Source: JBLKSS01 sp047607725
Lineage (GTDB): Bacteria; Pseudomonadota; Gammaproteobacteria; Enterobacterales; Enterobacteriaceae
Length of the DNA: 33,595 nt
Direction: 5' to 3'
Assembly (NCBI RefSeq): GCF_047607725.1
Contig: NZ_JBLKSS010000124.1
Span: 1 to 33,595 of the forward strand
This document shows, piece after piece, positions 16,864-25,760 of this stretch; positions within the stretch are counted from its first letter, which is position 1; every line of letters begins with the position of its first letter. Position numbers and translations under genes: made by a program. The notes under the pieces are model-generated. The model did not search any database. It was not told the DNA's origin and saw only the letters and a list, made by a program, of their open reading frames with translations.

Positions 16864-17060
16864 CCACTCGCTCCAAAGAGATCCTGTTCAAGGGTCGGAA
16901 TAATATCACAGGCGGGAGAAATTCGCCCCCTGCGGCGCCTGGGTCTGGCCCGCCCGCGGCAGCGCCGCCACGCAGCCAAGCCGCTGCCGCCAGCGGGCGC
17001 CGAGGGTATCACGCCCCGCGAACACATGGCGCTCCCAGATTGCGGCAGCAACGCCGCCGC

Positions 17061-19475
17061 TCAGTCCAGCCATTGGCGCCAGCAGCGGCCGATCAAGGCG
17101 CGCTCGCGGGCGAACTGCGCTACCGGCACCCGACCGGGCAGCGCCAGATGATGAAGCGTATCGCGCAGCGTCGTGTAACTGGCGCGCAGCCCATCGGCAT
17201 CGTCGCCGTCAATAATCCCATGCTGGGCCATCAGCTCGAAGATACGCACATTATCCGACCAGCGCGTCAATTCGGGCTTTTCGGCGGCGTGGCGCAACAC
17301 CAGATACTGCGCCAAAAATTCGATATCGGTAATACCACCCTCGTCCGTTTTGATATCGAAAACGTCAGATTGCTTACTGGCCAAATGTTGCCGCATCTTG
17401 GCGCGCATTTCACTGACCTCGCGACGCAGCGTAGCGGGATCGCGCCCGCGGCACAGTACGCGGCGGCGAATAGCGTTAAACCCCTCTTGTAGGGCCGACG
17501 TACCATAAACCATCCGTGCACGCACCAGCGCCTGATGCTCCCAGGTCCAGGCTTCATTGAGCTGATAATCCTCGAACGCTGAAAGCGTACTGACCAGCAT
17601 ACCGGCGGCGGCAATGCGCAGCTGCTGCGCCTGCTTAAATTGGCGCAGCGCCTCCAGTTGCTGCTCCTCGTCCTCTTCTGGCACCCGCAACAGATATTGG
17701 CGTAGCTCGTCGCCATAGGCCGACGGCGCCGGTGGATGGTAGAGGGTGGCGGGATCGAGTAATTCGTCCAGCAGCAGTGGATGTCGCGCCAGCTGGCTGG
17801 CGATCATCGGCGACGCGGCGCACAGGCGAATCAAGTGCCCCAGCGCGCCGGGGTACTCCAGCAACAGCTCCAGATAAGTGGTGCGGGAGACGATACTGAG
17901 CAGCACCGGCGCCAAGCGTTCAAACGCCACGTCCGCCGCGTCGCCATCGCCGATATGCGCCAGCAACCGCGGCATCAGCGCGTCCAGCACTTCCCGCCCG
18001 CGCGGGCCGAGCGTGCGTTTCACCACATCGCGGCGAAAATCGGCGACATGCTGCGCCAGGCGGGGACAGGGAACCCCTGCGACGTCGGCCTCCGACGCTT
18101 GTGACATCGGCTCCTGCCACAACGCGGCCGCGGCGCCGGGCGTATCATTATTTTCAGCGTCGGGCGCATCATCGCCTATTAGCTCATCAAACACCACCCT
18201 CACCGCCTGCATATGGGCGGCCAGCGTCCGGGTGAGCTGCGGCCAGTCCGCCTCGTCCATGCCCCAGGCCAGGCGCGCCTGATTGAGCGAGTCGGCGGGC
18301 AGCGTTTGGGTCTGCTGATCGTTGATGCCCTGCAACAGATTTTCCAGTCGCCGCAGGTAAAGATAAGCCTCGCCCAGGCGCGCGCTTTGCGCCGGCGCGA
18401 GCAGACCCAGCTCGCCTATTGTCGCAAGCGTCGGCAACAGCGTGCGCGCCTGCAGGCGCGGTTCGCGGCCGCCGCGAATTAATTGAAACACCTGGGCGAT
18501 AAACTCTATTTCACGGATGCCGCAGGCGCCCAGTTTGATATTGTCCTTCAACCCGCGCCGCCGCACCTCCCGGGCGATCATCTGTTTCATATTACGCAGC
18601 GACTGGATAACGCTGAAGTCAATGTAGCGGCGGTAGATAAAAGGACGCAGCATACTGCGCAGCTCCTGGCTGTAGGGATCGCCGTGGCCGCCCATCAGCC
18701 GCGCTTTTATCATCGCATAGCGTTCCCAGTCCCTGCCCTGCTCTTGATAATAATCCTCCAGCGCGGCAAAGCTCAGTACCAGCGGCCCGCTGTCGCCGAA
18801 CGGCCGCAACCGCATATCCACCCGATAAACAAAACCGTCGACGGTAGGCTGGTCGAGCGCCTTAATCACCCGTTGACCGAGCCGGGTAAAAAACTGGGCG
18901 TTGTCCAGCTCGCCGCCGCCGCCGCGGGTGAAACCGTTTTCTGGGTAAGCGAATATCAGATCGATATCGGAGGAGAAATTCAGCTCGCCGCCGCCCAGTT
19001 TGCCCATGCCCAAAATCATCAGCGGCTGTGGGGTGCCGTCGGTGCCGCAGGGCGTGCCCCATTTGCGGCAACATGCATGCCACAGCCAGTCGCGCGTGGC
19101 GATAATCAGGGTTTCCGCCAGCTGGCTGAGCTGGGTCAGCGTTTCGCCGGTGTCACACAGGCCGAGGATCTGCGCCCAGCCGATACGCACCAGCGTATAG
19201 TGCCGGAACAGCCGCAGCTCGCGCATTAGCGTGGTCTCATCATCCACCGCCGCCAGCTGCGAGGCCAGCAGTCCAACATAATCCCGCCCCTCGCCCGGTC
19301 GAGGCGGCTGCGCCGTCAGCTCCTGCAGCCATGCCGGATGACTTATCAGCGCGTCGCTGATGAAATCGCTCATGGCCAGCGCAGGGATAGCTGAATCGTC
19401 CGCCGGCACCGGCAAGGCGGCCGCCGTCTGCTGCCCTTGCTGTTGCAGGATCGGCGGTAGAGGTCGCGTCATCAT
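17061..19475 (-). CDS. glnE: GlnE bifunctional adenylyltransferase lacking the adenylylation active site
   Basis: GlnE controls glutamine synthetase: the N-terminal half removes AMP (adenylyl removase, AR) and the C-terminal half adds it (AT). This protein has 804 residues against 946 in E. coli. The AR half is well conserved, with GMGKLGGGELNFSSDIDL at 156-173 and the acidic pair D170/D172. At residues 621-626 (RIAAAGML, DNA about 17601-17615) the sequence jumps from the E. coli RIAAAD region directly to GMLVTSAEAF. About 130-140 residues are missing in frame, including the second nucleotidyltransferase motif (GYGKLGGWELGYSSDLDL in E. coli). The remaining C-terminal helices (WTWEHQALVRAR, KTDEGGITDIEFL) are intact. 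The start at 19475 follows GGAG by 8 nt. It lies in the ygiF-glnE-hldE unit. It could be an AR-only enzyme or an early pseudogene. Confidence 0.92.
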   Translation of the reverse strand: MMTRPLPPILQQQGQQTAAALPVPADDSAIPALAMSDFISDALISHPAWLQELTAQPPRPGEGRDYVGLLASQLAAVDDETTLMRELRLFRHYTLVRIGWAQILGLCDTGETLTQLSQLAETLIIATRDWLWHACCRKWGTPCGTDGTPQPLMILGMGKLGGGELNFSSDIDLIFAYPENGFTRGGGGELDNAQFFTRLGQRVIKALDQPTVDGFVYRVDMRLRPFGDSGPLVLSFAALEDYYQEQGRDWERYAMIKARLMGGHGDPYSQELRSMLRPFIYRRYIDFSVIQSLRNMKQMIAREVRRRGLKDNIKLGACGIREIEFIAQVFQLIRGGREPRLQARTLLPTLATIGELGLLAPAQSARLGEAYLYLRRLENLLQGINDQQTQTLPADSLNQARLAWGMDEADWPQLTRTLAAHMQAVRVVFDELIGDDAPDAENNDTPGAAAALWQEPMSQASEADVAGVPCPRLAQHVADFRRDVVKRTLGPRGREVLDALMPRLLAHIGDGDAADVAFERLAPVLLSIVSRTTYLELLLEYPGALGHLIRLCAASPMIASQLARHPLLLDELLDPATLYHPPAPSAYGDELRQYLLRVPEEDEEQQLEALRQFKQAQQLRIAAAGMLVSTLSAFEDYQLNEAWTWEHQALVRARMVYGTSALQEGFNAIRRRVLCRGRDPATLRREVSEMRAKMRQHLASKQSDVFDIKTDEGGITDIEFLAQYLVLRHAAEKPELTRWSDNVRIFELMAQHGIIDGDDADGLRASYTTLRDTLHHLALPGRVPVAQFARERALIGRCWRQWLD

Positions 19476-19542
19476 CAAAGAAACTCCTTGCAGACAAACA
19501 GGGCTTAAGGGCGGCCCGGTGGCCGCTAACGCGTCTTTGCCG

Positions 19543-20838
19543 CTATTTCAGCCAGAATCCCACCTGCGCCATCGCTTGCCGACGCAAATGTTCCCTATCT
19601 TCGGGTCCTTGCTGCACGATAGACTGATGCAGCGCTTTCCAGTGCATCAGATAGGTCACGACCTCGGCCGGCCGATAGGCGCCGGACAAGACATGAAATG
19701 CGATCAGCCGACGTTCCAGCCGCGGCAACTGTTGCAGGTATTCTTCATCGGATAGCGTGCGGCCGAACGCGACCTTCAATTCCGCGCCGCAGCGTGCAAG
19801 CGTCATGTCGGCGAACTGCCGGTAGGCGCCTGCGAGTTTTTTGCGTGTATCCTCATCGGCGTTATTCTGCCAGACGCTGAACATTAGCCAGGAGGTCAGC
19901 GCCAGTTTGGTTTGCAGATATACAGGCAGATAACAGATCGCCTGCGGATCCGCCCGTTCGGCGGCGATCAACGGAATAATATCCGCCAGCAGCGCGCGCA
20001 GCGCGGTCGTCGCTTTCCGGCGCACCAGGTTACCCATCACGTGGAAGGTCTCGCGTATCAGCGTGATGCCCTCCAGCACGCCTGCCTTGGCCTGCGAATC
20101 GCCGCGTAGCCAGAGCTCCTCATTATATTGCCAATGATCCAGCGCCAGATGCAGCGCCGCACTCATTCCCTCCTCCACCGTCGCCCGCGCGGCGGGATTA
20201 AGCAGCGGCAGCGGCCGGATTGCGCGCGGAGGATTTCCCCGCTGAAGATGATAACCGCGCGCGGCCTTGCTCAGGCTGCCCAAACGGAGGCCGCCGGCAT
20301 CGCTCAGCGTCTTGGCGAAGGTAAACAGATCGCGGGCGTTGCCGCTAAGCAACTCCATTTCCAGTTCGCAAATCGGTTCACTTAGAGAACCAGCGCTGAC
20401 TTCGCCCCGATCCAGCGCGACCTCGATCTGGCTTTCACCCTGCGTCACCCGCCATTTCTCGCGACCGAAATCGGTGGTGAACAGCGGCTTGAGCCGCGAT
20501 TGCAGCGCGGCGGGACTTAGCCCCTCCGGCCACGCCTGCGCCTGCAGCCGTTGCAGTTCCAGCGTCGGCCCCGGCAGCGGCATATTATATTCGGGGTGCT
20601 GATGTAATCCGCCGATAACCTGCCCGGCGGTTTTCATCGTCATCTCATATTGCCTGTCCACCTGACGAATGCGTAACCCTATGCCGTGGCGGCGTAAATC
20701 AAAACCGTCCGTCTCAAAATACGTATTGGTCAATTGCCGGAGCGCATGACCGTCATGGCCCGTTGCCGATAACCGCTGCCGCAGTGCGGGCAGCGTCTCG
20801 GGCTGAACGATAAATTTTAACTCGATTTCTTTATTCAT
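19543..20838 (-). CDS. ygiF: YgiF inorganic triphosphatase (CYTH-CHAD)
   Basis: YgiF hydrolyses inorganic tripolyphosphate. The 431-residue protein (E. coli 433) begins MNKEIELKFIV with the CYTH signature ExExK, followed by LRIR, YEMTMKTAG and further charged strands of the tunnel-fold domain to about residue 200. The C-terminal CHAD domain (about 215-431) contains the histidine/arginine-containing helices typical of the domain. It lies 67 bp upstream of glnE on the same strand, as in E. coli. No disruption is seen. Confidence 0.93.
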   Translation of the reverse strand: MNKEIELKFIVQPETLPALRQRLSATGHDGHALRQLTNTYFETDGFDLRRHGIGLRIRQVDRQYEMTMKTAGQVIGGLHQHPEYNMPLPGPTLELQRLQAQAWPEGLSPAALQSRLKPLFTTDFGREKWRVTQGESQIEVALDRGEVSAGSLSEPICELEMELLSGNARDLFTFAKTLSDAGGLRLGSLSKAARGYHLQRGNPPRAIRPLPLLNPAARATVEEGMSAALHLALDHWQYNEELWLRGDSQAKAGVLEGITLIRETFHVMGNLVRRKATTALRALLADIIPLIAAERADPQAICYLPVYLQTKLALTSWLMFSVWQNNADEDTRKKLAGAYRQFADMTLARCGAELKVAFGRTLSDEEYLQQLPRLERRLIAFHVLSGAYRPAEVVTYLMHWKALHQSIVQQGPEDREHLRRQAMAQVGFWLK

Positions 20839-21201
20839 AGTGTTATATGGCCATACCGGTGAAGTTCATTGGCGCTTAAGCCATCCCTTAATGAGATCAA
20901 CCGCTTGAGATGACAAGTGTTAACGTCTAATCATGGCCTTAATGGACAAAACGGACAAGCTCAACGGCACTTTTCATGCGAGGTGTGGTCCAAAGTTTTC
21001 ATCGCTTTTGACGTGTTTTGTCATTTTCATCCCTCCCAACCGCCGCAGGCGGCCCGTGGATGCCGGCCTCATCGTGTAGTGGCAGCGGCAACGGCCTGGC
21101 GCGGGTCCGAGAGTAAAAGTGTTCTCATTTCGGACCCGACGTTGCGTCGTCAAACTGAAGCCACTACTATCGTGTAACAATTGCTTAAAAATGACGGAAT
21201 A
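20839..21201. other. Divergent intergenic region ygiF/ygiM
   Basis: This 363-bp stretch between the divergent ygiF and ygiM starts must hold both promoters. I see no clear -35/-10 pair, RNA gene or conserved ORF in it. The in-frame TTG at 21181 would add seven residues to YgiM but is not needed. Confidence 0.5.
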
Positions 21202-21822
21202 ATGCTGAAATTACACCATATTTACTTCGCCGCGGTCGGTCTGGGTCTCGCCTGCGCCGCCAGCGCCGACGAGCAACGTTATGTTTCCGACGACCTGCTG
21301 ACCTATATACATAGCGGCCCGGGCAACCAATATCGCATTATCGGCACCTTGAATTCCGGCGACGCCGTTACGCTTATCAGCCAAAACGACGACGCCGGCT
21401 TCGCGCAGGTGCGTGACGAAAAGGGCCGTACCGCGTGGATCCCGCTGGACCAGTTGAGCGTCCAGCCCAGTATGCGCACCCGGGTGCCGGCGCTGGAGCA
21501 GCAGGTGCAGGATCTGACCCAAAAGCTCAATACCCTCGATACCGGTTGGAATCAGCGCACCGCCGACATGCAGAAAAAAGTGGCCACCAGCGATGGCGTT
21601 ATCAATGATCTCAAAGAGCAGAATCAGGCGATGAAGGACCAACTCACGACTGCGCAGAAAAAAGTCAACGCGGCGGCGGTTCAGCTTGACGATAAACAGC
21701 GCACCATTATCATGCAGTGGTTCATGTACGGTGGCGGCGTGGCCGGCGTTGGCCTGTTGTTGGGCCTGTTGCTGCCCCATATCATTCCCCGTCGCAAAAA
21801 AGATAACCGCTGGATGAACTGA
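21202..21822 (+). CDS. ygiM: YgiM, SH3-domain signal-transduction membrane protein
   Basis: The protein has 206 residues, the same as E. coli YgiM, when started at ATG 21202. A signal peptide (about 1-24, ending CAASA) precedes a bacterial SH3 domain at about 26-90 (RYVSDDLLTYIHSGPGNQYR, GRTAWIPLDQLS). A coiled-coil stretch covers about 95-165, and a C-terminal membrane helix with WFMYGGGVAGVGLLLGLLLP is followed by basic residues. It is probably anchored in the inner membrane with the SH3 domain in the periplasm. The function is not established. The gene is upstream of cca in the same direction, as in E. coli. Confidence 0.92.
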   Translation: MLKLHHIYFAAVGLGLACAASADEQRYVSDDLLTYIHSGPGNQYRIIGTLNSGDAVTLISQNDDAGFAQVRDEKGRTAWIPLDQLSVQPSMRTRVPALEQQVQDLTQKLNTLDTGWNQRTADMQKKVATSDGVINDLKEQNQAMKDQLTTAQKKVNAAAVQLDDKQRTIIMQWFMYGGGVAGVGLLLGLLLPHIIPRRKKDNRWMN

Positions 21823-21921
21823 GCCGCGTCCGCAACGGCGCCGGTGAATCGCGCGCGAGATACGGCTACACTCAATGGATAGTACCGATAAAGGCAACAC
21901 CGGCTTTGCCAGGAGTGAATT

Positions 21922-23169
21922 GTGAAAAAATATCTGGTGGGCGGCGCCGTGCGTGACGGTATATTGCAGCTCCCCGTCACGGAAAGGGACTGGGTCGTGG
22001 TCGGCGCGACGCCGCAAGACATGCTGGCGCAGGGTTATCAGCAGGTCGGCAAAGATTTTCCGGTTTTCCTGCATCCCGAGAGCCGCGAAGAGTATGCGTT
22101 GGCCCGCACGGAGCGCAAATCCGGCCAAGGGTATACCGGTTTCATTTGTTATTCTTCGCCGGAAGTCACGTTGGAAGAGGATTTGCGCCGCCGCGATCTC
22201 ACCATCAACGCCATCGCCCGCGATGACCAGGGCAATCTGATCGATCCCTATCAGGGGCAGCGCGATATCCGCCTGCGCTGGCTGCGTCATGTCTCCGACG
22301 CCTTCGGCGAAGATCCGTTGCGGGTGCTGCGGGTCGCCCGTTTTGCCGCGCGTTTTGCCCATCTGAATTTTCGCATTGCGCCGGAAACGCTGGCGCTCAT
22401 GCAGCACATGACCGATGAGCTGCCGCTGCTGGCTCCCGAGCGGGTCTGGAAAGAGACCGAGCTGGCGCTGGCAACCCGCAACCCGCAAGTCTATTTTCAG
22501 GTGTTGCGCGACTGCGACGCGTTAAAAACGTTGTTCCCGGAAGTGGATGCGCTGTTTGGCGTCCCGGCGCCGGCCAAGTGGCATCCGGAAATCGATACCG
22601 GCATTCATACCTTGATGACGGTATCGATGGCGGCACGGCTATCGGACGATATCGCGGTACGCTTCGCCACGCTTTGCCACGATGTGGGCAAAGCGCTGAC
22701 CCCGCGCGGATTGTGGCCCAGCCATCACGGCCATGGCCCGGCTGGGGTGAAAGTGGTGGAAGGACTGTGCCAACGTCTAAAAGTGCCCAATCCGCTGCGT
22801 GATTTGGCGAAGATCGTGGCCCAATATCATGACCTGCTGCACGGTGCCGAGAGCCTGACGCCGAAGACGCTGATAAAATTGTTCAGCGCCATTGATGTCT
22901 GGCGCCGGCCGGAGCGTCTGGAGCAAATGATCCTTGCCAGTGAAGCCGACGCCCGCGGGCGTACCGGTTTTGAAAACCATCCCTATCCACAGGGAGACTT
23001 CCTGCGCGAAGCGTTCCGCGTGGCTGTGTCGGTTACCGCGCACGACGTTATCACGGCGGGATTCAGCGGCGCCGAGATCGGCGAGGAGCTCACCCGGCGA
23101 CGCCAGCAGGCCCTGGCCAGTTGGAAGCGACAGCAGGCAAACAGCGACACCGAAACCATTCAGGACTGA
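21922..23169 (+). CDS. cca: Multifunctional CCA-adding tRNA nucleotidyltransferase (Cca)
   Basis: Cca adds and repairs the 3'-CCA of tRNAs without a template. The 415-residue protein (E. coli 412) has a GTG start at 21922 preceded by AGGAG at 21911-21915. The nucleotidyltransferase motif LVGGAVRDG is followed by the catalytic acidic pair in TERDWVV (E21, D23). RRDLTINAIA is at 90-99, and EDPLRVLRVARFAARF follows as motif D/E. The C-terminal HD phosphohydrolase domain starts near 225 (KWHPEIDTGIHTLMT) with H253/D254 in LCHDVGK. As far as I recall, Glu at position 21 is also found in related genera. It converges on the truncated uppP, 23 bp downstream. Confidence 0.96.
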   Translation: MKKYLVGGAVRDGILQLPVTERDWVVVGATPQDMLAQGYQQVGKDFPVFLHPESREEYALARTERKSGQGYTGFICYSSPEVTLEEDLRRRDLTINAIARDDQGNLIDPYQGQRDIRLRWLRHVSDAFGEDPLRVLRVARFAARFAHLNFRIAPETLALMQHMTDELPLLAPERVWKETELALATRNPQVYFQVLRDCDALKTLFPEVDALFGVPAPAKWHPEIDTGIHTLMTVSMAARLSDDIAVRFATLCHDVGKALTPRGLWPSHHGHGPAGVKVVEGLCQRLKVPNPLRDLAKIVAQYHDLLHGAESLTPKTLIKLFSAIDVWRRPERLEQMILASEADARGRTGFENHPYPQGDFLREAFRVAVSVTAHDVITAGFSGAEIGEELTRRRQQALASWKRQQANSDTETIQD

Positions 23170-23192
23170 ACCGCCGCCGTGGACGCCGGCAC

Positions 23193-23504
23193 CTAGGGCG
23201 TCGACGGGCAGGACCACCCGCTGCTGAAGCAGTGCGCCACGCGGCCGCTGCCGATCCCTTCGTGGGGCACCTGGCCGAAATGAATACCGATAAGACCAAA
23301 CAACCGGCGCCAAAACATCGCCACCACCGCCAGGATCGACCCCAACTGGATGATGACCTCGAAGGTCTTGGCCTTATAATCCGTAAAGCCAAGCAGGCTA
23401 CCGACCAATATCATATGTCCCGTCGAAGAAACCGGCAGAAATTCCGTTAACCCTTCCACCACCCCCAGAATGAACGCAATAACCCACTCGTGCATATCCG
23501 CCAT
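23193..23504 (-). pseudogene. uppP: Truncated undecaprenyl-diphosphatase (uppP/bacA), N-terminal fragment
   Basis: UppP dephosphorylates undecaprenyl pyrophosphate to recycle the lipid carrier for peptidoglycan and LPS. The fragment matches E. coli UppP from MADMHEWVIAFILGVVEGLT to about residue 80 (FGLIGIHFGQ), including the EGLTEFLPVSSTGH active-site region. It then loses similarity after VPHEG and stops at 23193. The full protein has 273 residues, so about two thirds, with the second motif PGFSRSGAT and most membrane helices, are gone. The deletion reaches to within tens of bases of cca. The fragment cannot be active. Other phosphatases (PgpB, YbjG, LpxT types) could cover the role elsewhere in the genome. 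Confidence 0.92.
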
Positions 23505-23644
23505 ACAACGTTTCCCTCAAAGTCACGACAATAAAAAAGCGGCGATATGTAAACAGACCAGCCGCTAAATCTCCCGCAAATTGAGACAAACATACGGTAA
23601 TTTGGTTGCAACCGCATGGCCAAATGATTACCGCTACGCTATTT

Positions 23645-24004
23645 TCAGACTTTTCGCCGCCCGCGCTCAATGACGACGCCGACATTGGCCGCCTGCGGTA
23701 TAGCGCCGGGTTTTCCGATCTTGACGCGTATCCAGGGCAATTTAAACTGGGTCATCAGCCGATCCGCCGTCTCCTCGGCGATCCGCTCCACCAGCGCGAA
23801 ACGCTTGCCGCTCACGAGCGACAGTACGGCCTCGGTGACATCCTCATAGCTCAGGCAGTCCGCGACATCATCGCTACGCGCCGCCGGGCGGTTGTCCCAG
23901 CCCATTTTCAGGTCGAAAACCAATTTCTGCAGGCGTTGCTGTTCCCAGTCATAGACGCCTATCACCGCCATTACCGTTAATTGCTCAATAAATACAATGT
24001 CCAT
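23645..24004 (-). CDS. folB: Dihydroneopterin aldolase (FolB)
   Basis: FolB cleaves and epimerises dihydroneopterin in folate synthesis. With the start at 24004 (MDIVFIEQLTVMAVIGVYDW) it has 119 residues, against about 120-122 in E. coli. The conserved DDVADCLSYEDV block, the substrate Glu region FALVERIAEE and the catalytic lysine block KPGAIPQAANVGVVIERG are present. The frame stays open upstream to 24067, but that part has no family similarity. The gene is divergent from plsY, with 105 bp between the starts. It is intact. Confidence 0.95.
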   Translation of the reverse strand: MDIVFIEQLTVMAVIGVYDWEQQRLQKLVFDLKMGWDNRPAARSDDVADCLSYEDVTEAVLSLVSGKRFALVERIAEETADRLMTQFKLPWIRVKIGKPGAIPQAANVGVVIERGRRKV

Positions 24005-24109
24005 GTGCCATACTCGGTTTTTGTGGCTATCGGATACCACTTCCTCGGGAATATGCGTATTATCCACAGATAGCGAAATAAAACGAATGTTGATGAATGG
24101 AATGTGGTT

Positions 24110-24727
24110 ATGAATGCTATCACGATTGGCATGATAATCTTCGCCTACCTGTTCGGCTCAGTATCCAGCGCGATCCTGATCTGCAGACTCGCGCGCCTGC
24201 CGGATCCACGCACCAGCGGCTCCGGTAATCCCGGCGTCACCAATGTGCTGCGTCTCGGCGGCAAGCTGGCGGCCGCGTGCGTGATGGTATTCGATATACT
24301 GAAAGGGATGATCCCGGTGTGGATAGGCTACGGCCTCGGCCTGCCTCCGTTCTGGCTGGGTCTGGTGGCGATTGCCGCCTGTCTCGGCCATATTTATTTG
24401 CTGTTCTTTCACTTTCGCGGCGGCAAAGGGGTCGCTACCGCCTTGGGGGCCATTGCGCCCATTGGCTATGATCTGTCCGGCCTGATGATAGGCAGCTGGC
24501 TTCTGACGGTGCTGCTCTCCGGCTATTCTTCGCTGGGAGCGATCGTCAGCGCTTTAATAGCGCCCTTCTATGTCTGGTGGTTCAAGCCGCAGTTCACCTT
24601 CCCGGTCGCAATGCTCTCCTGTCTGGTGCTCCTGCGCCACCACGACAATATTCAGCGGCTGTGGCGTGGTCAGGAAAGCCGCATCTGGCGCCGCCGGCAA
24701 AAAGACCGGGATATCGACCGGCAGTAA
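24110..24727 (+). CDS. plsY: Glycerol-3-phosphate acyltransferase (PlsY)
   Basis: PlsY is an integral membrane enzyme that transfers acyl groups from acyl-phosphate to glycerol-3-phosphate, starting phospholipid synthesis. The protein has 205 residues from ATG 24110, as in E. coli; a GTG at 24104 is in frame. Several hydrophobic helices are visible. Motif 1, SGSGNPGVTNVLR (36-48), has Val where the family has Ala. Motif 2 reads GHIYLLFFHFRGGKGVAT, with Leu where a Pro is normally seen (GHxxP). Motif 3 region LRHHDNIQRLWRGQE is conserved. It is probably functional, with PlsB a possible partner elsewhere. Confidence 0.93.
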   Translation: MNAITIGMIIFAYLFGSVSSAILICRLARLPDPRTSGSGNPGVTNVLRLGGKLAAACVMVFDILKGMIPVWIGYGLGLPPFWLGLVAIAACLGHIYLLFFHFRGGKGVATALGAIAPIGYDLSGLMIGSWLLTVLLSGYSSLGAIVSALIAPFYVWWFKPQFTFPVAMLSCLVLLRHHDNIQRLWRGQESRIWRRRQKDRDIDRQ

Positions 24728-24740
24728 AGCAAAAACTGAC

Positions 24741-25760
24741 TCAGGCGACGAGCGCCGGCAATTCCTCCAGCGGCCAGCGCGGCCGTACCGACACCGCCAG
24801 ATTGGCCTGCGTCCCGCTCTGCAGCCGCACCATGCCGGCATAAGCGATCATCGCGCCGTTATCCGTACAAAACTCAGGACGGGCGTAGAACACTTCCTCG
24901 CCCCGCTGGCGCATCATTTCCCCCAGGCTGGCGCGCAGAGAGTGATTGGCGCTGACGCCGCCGGCCATCACCAACCGCGAGAAACCGGTGAGATCGAGCG
25001 AGCGCCGGCATTTTATCATTAGCGTCTCCACCACGGCGTCCTCAAATGCCCGCGCGATGTCCGCGCGCGTCTGGTGATCATCGGCGCCGGCGTGAACGGT
25101 GTTGGCGGCAAAGGTTTTCAACCCCGAGAAGCTGAATGCCAACCCCGACCGGTCGGTCATCGGGCGCGGAAAAGTGTAACGTCCCGGCACGCCCTGCTGC
25201 GCCAGACGCGCCAGCATCGGTCCGCCGGGATAATCCAGCCCCAGGAGCTTGGCGGTTTTATCGAACGCCTCGCCGGCGGCATCATCAATAGACTCACCCA
25301 GCAGCCGATATTCGCCGATACCTGTCACCGCGATAAGCTGGGTATGGCCGCCGGAAACCAGCAGCGCCACGAACGGGAACGCCGGCGGATTTGCCTCCAG
25401 CATGGGCGCCAGCAGATGCCCTTCCATGTGATGCACGGCGACCGCCGGGACCCGCCAGGCATAAGCCAGCGCGCGGCCGATGGTGGCGCCGACCATCAAC
25501 GCGCCCACCAGCCCCGGTCCGGCGGTGTAGGCCACCCCGTGGATATCCGACGCCTGCAGACCCGCCTGCGCCAGCGCCGCCTGAATCAGTGGCACGGTTT
25601 TGCGGACATGATCGCGGGAGGCCAGCTCCGGCACCACCCCGCCATAATCGGCGTGCAGTTTCACCTGACTGTACAGCTGATTAGCCAGCAACCCTTGATG
25701 CCGATCGTAAATCGCCACGCCGGTTTCATCGCATGACGTCTCAATACCCAATACGCGCAT
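24741..25760 (-). CDS. tsaD: tRNA N6-adenosine threonylcarbamoyltransferase (TsaD)
   Basis: TsaD transfers the threonylcarbamoyl group to A37 of ANN-decoding tRNAs, working with TsaB, TsaC and TsaE. With the start at 25760 (MRVLGIETSCDETGVAIYD) it has 339 residues, against 337 in E. coli. The metal-binding HMEGH supplies H111 and H115, SGGHTQ is at 136-141, and the third ligand D300 is in FCTDNGAMIAY. The frame is open upstream to 25958 without family similarity. The gene is convergent with plsY and divergent from rpsU. It is intact, as expected for an essential gene. Confidence 0.96.
   Translation of the reverse strand: MRVLGIETSCDETGVAIYDRHQGLLANQLYSQVKLHADYGGVVPELASRDHVRKTVPLIQAALAQAGLQASDIHGVAYTAGPGLVGALMVGATIGRALAYAWRVPAVAVHHMEGHLLAPMLEANPPAFPFVALLVSGGHTQLIAVTGIGEYRLLGESIDDAAGEAFDKTAKLLGLDYPGGPMLARLAQQGVPGRYTFPRPMTDRSGLAFSFSGLKTFAANTVHAGADDHQTRADIARAFEDAVVETLMIKCRRSLDLTGFSRLVMAGGVSANHSLRASLGEMMRQRGEEVFYARPEFCTDNGAMIAYAGMVRLQSGTQANLAVSVRPRWPLEELPALVA

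Noticed and set aside
21982..21990. Cca Glu21 as a damaged catalytic residue (E. coli has Asp)
   Set aside because: As I recall, related genera also carry Glu in this motif, and the acid is conserved in type. The rest of the protein is intact.
21211..22488. A 425-codon open frame antisense to ygiM and cca
   Set aside because: It spans two well-supported genes and their intergenic region on the other strand and shows no family similarity.
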